A DNA stretch of 64,000 bases, from contig JAPVLO010000275.1 in NCBI GenBank assembly GCA_027257055.1, positions 1,488,001-1,552,000 on the forward strand, in the 5' to 3' direction. Source of the DNA: Cephalopachus bancanus. Lineage: Eukaryota > Chordata > Mammalia > Primates > Tarsiidae. Under the pieces are notes generated by a model. It searched no databases. It worked only from the letters and a program-made list of their open reading frames with translations, and had not been told where the DNA came from. Made by a program: the position numbers and the translations under genes. Shown piece after piece: positions 58,940-64,000 of the stretch (positions within the stretch are counted from its first letter, which is position 1; every line of letters begins with the position of its first letter).

Positions 58940-60590
58940 TATCTACTACACATGCTATTTTGCATCTATTGTTACCAAATTTCTTTCTTCTTATGAAAGC
59001 AAAATGTTATCATCATTTTATGGATTCAATTAATCAATGAATTTTTATAAAAGACAATTACGTTGTATTTCCAAGCCCACTCAATAAGTATTTTACTTCT
59101 TAGTCTTCTTCTTCAATAATTTACAAGTTTTGGGAGATTTTCCTGTTATATCTTGATTTCTAGCTTGATACATGCATGATCATCTTATTTTATAAGGTTT
59201 CACTTATTTTAAATGTGTTAAGGTTTGTTTTACAACAAACCATGTCTTGACAAATGTCCCACAAATGCTCAAAAAATGTATATTTTGTATTGGCTGTTGG
59301 TATTGTTCAGTTTTCTACATAGTTGCTGACTTTTTGTCTAGTGGGTTTATCCACTTCTAAGAGGTGGTGTTGAAGTCTCCAATTATAATTGTGAATTTGT
59401 CTATTTTTTTAGTTCTATCGTTTCTTGGTTCATGTTGTCTTCTTGTAATTGGACCTCTTTATCATCACATAATCTTTTTGTTCCTGGAAATTTTCTTTTG
59501 TTCTGAAGTCTACTTTGTCTGGTATTAACAGTCACTTCAGCCAGCTTTCTTTGGATTAGTATTTGCAAGGCATATCTTTTTCCATTCTTGTACTGTTAAT
59601 ATATCAACACTATTATATTTTAAGTGGGTTTCTTATAGGTAACATTTGGCTTGGTCATGCTTTATTTTTTAATGTATTCTCTCAATCTGTTTTTTAGTTG
59701 GTGTGTTTAGACCTTTTACATTGAATTTGAATGTAATTATTCATGTTATGATGTAGGCCTGTCATTTGACTGTATTGTTTTGTTAAGACAGACTATCACT
59801 CTGTTACCCAGGTTGGTTGGAGTGCAATGGTGCAATCACAGTTCACCATAACCTTCAGCTCTTTGGCTCAAGTGATCCTCTCATCTCAGCCTCCCAAGTG
59901 GCTGACTACAGGTGCATGCCACCACCTGACTAATGTAAAAAAAAAAATTAGAGATGGGGTCTCACTATGTTGTCCAAGCTCGTCTCAAACTTCTGATCTC
60001 CTCCTGCCTTGGCCTCTCAAGGTGCTGGGATTACAGGCATGAGACACCTTGCCTGTTCTGGTTTTTGTTTGTTTGTTTCCCCTTACCTGTCTTCAATTGG
60101 GTTATCTGGGCATTCTTTAGCATTCTGTTTATTTATGTTTTTGAGTGTACCTCTTCCTATAATTTTTCAGTAGTTACTCTAGGAATTGCAACACACATAT
60201 GTAGTTTATCAGTCTAGTAGTATCAATATGTACTACTTCAAGTCAAATATGGATATTTAATCACCATTAAAACTCTTTTAACATCCCCTTTCATAAGTCA
60301 TCTTAAATATTTTCTCTACATACCTTGAGCAATGTTGTAATTTTTAACTTTTAAATGACAAGTATAATTGGATATTATACTTTTCTTCCCTAACAAGTTG
60401 TGTCTACATACCTACTCATTTAGTTGACATCCGATCATCCATGAACTTACTATGTTAACTACTTTCTCATACACTATGGATTCCATACATCTACCCACCT
60501 GTGATTCTTTTTTCATCTGATAATTATTTCCTAATGTATTTGAGTCTGAACAAAAATCTGATATGGCTGTAAGGTCATCTTCTGAGACCT
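58940..60590 (-). mobile_element. Old L1M in antisense, split by an old Alu
   Basis: Minus-strand old L1: 'ggtgttgaagtctccaatta' and 'ttctgaagtctactttgtctgg' (near 59505) are typical reversed ORF2 endonuclease sequence. ORF1-side sequence follows up to about 60590. The Alu at 59785-60057 interrupts it. Confidence 0.65.
59785..60057 (-). mobile_element. AluJ-like SINE (old), antisense
   Basis: 'gactatcactctgttaccca', 'ctcaagtgatcctctcatct', 'gctgggattacaggcatgag'. It is diverged and of the older A-box form, and it lacks the features of the young group. Confidence 0.82.
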
Positions 60591-60615
60591 ACACTACCTT
60601 TTTAAAAGAAATGAC

Positions 60616-60859
60616 AGGTGGGCTCGGTGGCTCACCCAGTAATCCCAGCACTTTGGGAGGCTGAGGCAAGTAGACTGCCTGAGCCTGTGGGTTGGAGAAC
60701 AGCCCAGGCAACTTGGCGAGACCTCGTCTCTGCAATAAATAAAAAAGGCTGAGGCAGAAGGATCGCCAGAGCCCAGAAGGTCAATCCTAGGGTGGCTAGG
60801 GTGGCACTGCGCTCCAGCCTGGGTGACAGAGTGAGACTCCAACTGGGAAAAAAAAAAAA
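60616..60859 (+). mobile_element. Alu (ACTT-containing) with a right-arm deletion
   Basis: Sense-strand Alu between exact copies of AAAAGAAATGAC (60604-60615 and 60860-60871). It keeps GGCAACTTGGCGAGACC but jumps from the middle A-rich linker to 'ggctgaggcagaaggatcgc', so about 45 bp from the right-arm start are missing. Its A box has CTCACCCAG rather than CTCAGCCTG. Confidence 0.92.
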
Positions 60860-60871
60860 AAAAGAAATGAC

Positions 60872-61440
60872 TAGGCAATTTGTACCACTGTCTTACTCCC
60901 AAACTTGAAAGCAATGTTTCATGAAATAATGGAGCCAATTATCATTTTTATCTCATTCATATGTTGTTTTGCAGGCATTTGCATTTATTTCATGTAGTTC
61001 TTTTTTCAACTGAACCATATACTTCTTGGTAGTGGGTTTCTCTTCATTTTGTTTATTCCCCTAGGTCCTATTGTGGTGTTCTAACACCTAAGTGATAGAT
61101 AACTCTATAAATTACTACTTAAAAAAAAATTCAGTTATCTATGTACCACTAATCATGCACCAAGTTTTCCACAAAATTTCCCATTCACATATCTAACACT
61201 AGCACCACTAACACCTTGCCCATGGGGAACTTGTGACCATGAATTGTTCTCAAAGAGCAAAATTCCCTAACTTTAAAGTTTGTTCTAAAAAACTTGTTCC
61301 AAAACATATTAAGCTTTGCCCCAAATATGTAGCCATTCAATTGTCAACTATACCTTCATAACTCCTTTGTGTATCTGTCCCACTTCGCACATATACACAT
61401 ACTATACACACACCTCTTTCACAGCCAACATACTATACTC
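60872..61440. other. Unassigned sequence
   Basis: No gene or named repeat is recognised. It could be further worn L1M sequence. Confidence 0.4.
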
Positions 61441-61817
61441 AGTTATCCCATTTTATTTATTTACTTATTTCAATAGCTTTGGGGGTACAAGTGTTTGCTG
61501 GTTACATGGATGAACTGTATAGTGGTGAAGAAGACTTGAAGGGTGCACCCAGCACCCAAACTAGTGATTCACTGCACCTGATAGGTAATTTTTCATCCCC
61601 TACCTGCCTCCCACTCTCCCTCAAGTCTCCAATGTCCATAATATCATTCTATATGTCAGTGTGGATACACAGCTTAGCTCCCACTTATGAGACCACGTGG
61701 TCTTTGGTTTTCTGTTCCTGAGTTGCTTCACTTAGGATAATGGCCTCCAATTCCATCCAAGTTGCTGCAAAAGACATTTTATTCTTTTGTATGGCTGAAT
61801 AGTAGTCCATGGTGTGT

Positions 61818-61878
<61 letters not shown>
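61818..61878. repeat. (CA)n microsatellite
   Basis: About 30 uninterrupted CA units within L1 sequence, at a site where L1 has a short GTGTGTA stretch. Frames through it are artefacts. Confidence 0.97.
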
Positions 61879-61880
<2 letters not shown>

Positions 61881-62332
61881 TTCTTTACCCACTGATTGGT
61901 TGGTGGGCAGAGCTAGGCTGATGTTGATTCCACATCTTTACAATTGTGAAGTGTGCTGCAACAAACATTAGAGTGCAGGTGTCTTCTTTGTATGACTTTT
62001 CCTCTTGGTAGATACTCAGTAGTGGGATTGCTGAATCAAATGGTAGATCTACTTTTAGATCTTTTGAGAAATCTCCATACTGTTTTCCATAGAGGTTGTT
62101 CTAATTTACATTCCCACCAGCAGTGTATAAGTGTTCCCTTTTCACCACATCCACACCAACATCTATTTTTTTCTTTTTAAAAATTGTCATTCTGATAGGG
62201 GTAAGGTAGTATCTCATTGTGGCTTTAATTTGCATTTCCCTGATTAATGATGCTGAGCATATTCTCATGTTTCCTGACCATTTGTATATCTTCTTTTGAG
62301 AGATTTCTGTTCATGTTGTTTATCCACTTTTT

Positions 62333-62730
62333 CTCCCCCCCAGGATTTTGGGTTGGTTTTACTTTAAAATCACAGCTAAGGTGGGAATGACTGTGTAAAA
62401 ACAGCTAGAGATGATGAGGATTCTTTTTTTTTTTTTAACAGAAGTTTATTACAGCTTCAAGACAACACTTCATTCTACCTATAGGTGGCAGAATAAGTTA
62501 TGGCAGAGAAGAGATGCTTAAATATGAATGGAATCAAGAGTCATCATTGCTTCAGAAACAAGGAGCAGTTTACTTTTTGCCAGATTTCGTAATTTTACCT
62601 TGTGTCCAGGGGGCCTTTCCCCTCGGACTTTGCTTTTAGCTCCCTGAGTTTCTTCTACTCTTTTTGTTTCTGCTTGAAAGGTTTATCTTTCTTTGTCTGT
62701 TTCTTGGGCTGTTTCAGGGACTGCTTTGCT
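62333..62730 (-). pseudogene. TMA7: TMA7 (CCDC72) processed pseudogene
   Basis: Minus-strand retrocopy of the mRNA for translation machinery-associated protein 7, a small lysine-rich ribosome-linked protein of 64 residues. The coding part (62570-62730) still reads SLKQPKKQ, FKQKQKE, LRELKAKS, GKGPL and a C-terminal KSGKK before a stop at 62570-62572. Defects: the first eight or so codons are missing, about four codons of the acidic segment are deleted, and there is an internal stop after KQKQKE. The 3'UTR follows, with AATAAA (plus-strand TTTATT at 62445-62450) and a 13-A tract (62424-62436). GTTTATCCACTTTTT (62318-62332) and GTTTGTCCACTTTTT (62731-62745) flank it. No introns. About 90 bp of other sequence lie between the A tract and the flank. 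Confidence 0.88.
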
Positions 62731-63175
62731 GTTTGTCCACTTTTTAATGGAATTCTTTTTTTTCTTGATTTGCTTGAGTTCCTTGTAGATTCTGGATATT
62801 AGTCTTTTTGCTGGATGGATAGTTTGAGAATATTTTCTCCCATTCCATAGGTTGCCTGTTTACACTGTTGATTACTTCTTTTGCTGTGCAGAAGCTTTTT
62901 ACTTTAATTAAATTGTACTTATTTATTTTTGGTTTTGCTGCATTTACTTTTGGGGTCTTAGACATAAATTCTTTGCCTAGGTCAGTGTCCAGAAGAGTTT
63001 TTCCTAGGCTTTTCTTCCAGAATTTTTATGGTTTCAGGTCTAACATTTAAAGTTTTTTATCCATCTTAATTCGTTTTTGTATATGGTAAGAGACAGGGAT
63101 GCAGTTTCATTTTCTGCATGTGACTATCCAATTTTCCCAACACCATTTATTAAATAGATCAATTATCCCATTTTA

Positions 63176-63363
63176 GAACAGGAATAATTAATAATTTATA
63201 TGAATATAATTTTAATAATGTTCCCTAAGTATTTAGTAATTAAGGTTTCCTTCAAACCCAAATTAATAAACATAGATATTTTTGTTAATCTAAATAACAA
63301 AAACATATATGTATTTATTCATGTATGTGTATATATATATGTATATTAGGTTAATCTTCTATA
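63176..63363. other. AT-rich unassigned sequence
   Basis: AT-rich, with a TATATG-type low-complexity stretch at about 63305-63345. Nothing else recognisable. Confidence 0.5.
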
Positions 63364-63759
63364 ATTTAATTTTTTTTTCTTTTAAAAAATTTTTATTTTA
63401 TGTTTAAGAGGTGGGGTGCAATTCAGGGTTAGGTATACAAATGTTCATTATGCAGGTACCCTTGTTGATCAGGTGTGTCCCCCCTCCCCTGGCAGTTTCC
63501 CACTACTCCCAATCCCTTTCTTATAGTATTATGATAAGTGTTCAAGGTTTGCTTATGAATGAGAACATGTGCTACTCGGTTCTTTGTTTCTGTGCTATAT
63601 CACTCAGTATTATAGACTCTAAGTCCATCCAAGTTGCTGCAAAGCTCAAAGTTTTGTCCTTCTTTATGGCTGCATAATATTCCATCATGTCTATGTACCA
63701 CATTTTTAAAACTCCAGTCCTCTTTCGATGGGCAGCATGGTTGGTTCCATGTTTTTGCT
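63364..63759 (-). mobile_element. 5'-truncated L1 3' end (same lineage as copies A and B)
   Basis: A T run is followed by 'ggtgcaattcagggttaggt', 'acaaatgttcattatgcagg' and the reversed ORF2 end ('agactctaagtccatccaag'). Its 3'UTR matches copy A closely. It stops at about 63759, after 'ttccatgtttttgctt'. Confidence 0.85.
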
Positions 63760-63809
63760 TGTCATTTCATATGCAGCTTTTCATGACATTGGTTATAATC
63801 TGGTAGCTA

Positions 63810-64000
63810 CGGGACCATGCTTACCTATTCACTCATTGATTCATTGATCCATTTCATAAATATCAAACACTTACAAGGTGCCTGGGGCTGTTCCAGGTAA
63901 TTGGCATACATAAATGAACAAATCAAAGAAGATCCTGCCCTCCTGCCACATTCCAGCATGAGGAGACAGAAAATAAGCAATGAATTAACAAGTAAATGAT
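63810..64000. repeat. Ancient interspersed repeat (L2/MIR-age), family not assigned
   Basis: 'tcattgatccatttcataaa', 'aaacacttacaaggtgcctg' and 'gaagatcctgccctcctgcc' follow the order of a widespread old mammalian repeat with a TGCCAGGCACTG-like core. It runs off the window edge. Confidence 0.45.

Larger units (their letters stand above)
61441..63175 (-). mobile_element. L1 3' half, minus strand, holding a TMA7 retrocopy
   Basis: Reversed L1 3'UTR and ORF2 end: 'ctttgggggtacaagtgttt' at the left edge, then 'gggattgctgaatcaaatgg', 'ttcccaccagcagtgtataa', and after the inserted pseudogene 'ttgattacttcttttgctgt' and 'cctaggtcagtgtccagaag'. It includes a CA repeat. It is truncated near 63175. 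Confidence 0.82.

Noticed and set aside
61685..61971. Cysteine/valine- and threonine/histidine-repeat frames
   Set aside because: They are translations of the (CA)n microsatellite.
62570..62730. Functional TMA7 gene
   Set aside because: 5' truncation, internal deletion, in-frame stop, lack of introns and flanking duplications show a processed pseudogene.

Overview
This is a stretch of primate nuclear genome. No functional protein-coding gene is recognisable; nearly everything that can be named is a transposable element, most of it broken and much of it nested. The window carries about a dozen dimeric 7SL-derived (Alu-type) SINEs, which points to a primate. The young copies are of a form I do not know from monkeys, apes or humans (AluS/AluY) and they lack the long middle insertion of lemur and galago Alus. 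Older AluJ-like copies are also present. Together with an L1 lineage whose 3' end reads like CCTAACCCTTAACTGTACCC, this makes a tarsier the best guess (inference from memory, not a database match).

Layout. 1-12 kb: GC-richer, mostly unassigned sequence with old MaLR/MLT1-type LTRs, a mariner inserted in an MLT1 LTR and itself carrying an Alu, an L1 3' end with an Alu inside, an ERVL internal fragment, an old L1, and a 63-bp GT/GC/AC tract with strong Z-DNA character. 12-14.8 kb: a MER5A-like hAT remnant split by an Alu, and another Alu. 14.85-20.39 kb: a minus-strand L1 with both ends present but a ~1.25 kb ORF2 deletion. 20.4-23.3 kb: an ERV-like region interrupted by an L1 3' end. 23.3-28.6 kb: two Alus, then an old L1 holding both a 1.4-kb class II-type solo LTR and a younger L1. 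28.6-34.6 kb: old L1 fragments, old Alu arms and one 5'-inverted (twin-primed) L1. 35.9-43.4 kb: an older, nearly complete minus-strand L1 into which a second mariner, a 195-bp L1 tail and Alus have inserted. 43.4-47.5 kb: the least repetitive part, with one MIR. 47.5-58.9 kb: an old L1M holding a full-length plus-strand L1 (48.3-55.0 kb). 58.9-64 kb: further minus-strand L1 pieces, one containing a TMA7 processed pseudogene.

Nothing here works as a pathway. The elements are linked by dependence: the L1 machinery explains the Alus, the truncated L1 tails and the TMA7 retrocopy, and the nesting gives a relative order of insertion. The points most worth a second look are the improved pol III promoter boxes shared by the young Alus and their stepwise 4/5-bp deletion, an antisense ORF shared by two L1 5'UTRs, the in-frame deletion L1, the LTR with a duplicated U3 block, the TMA7 retrocopy with an extra 3' segment, and the alternating GT/GC/AC tract.
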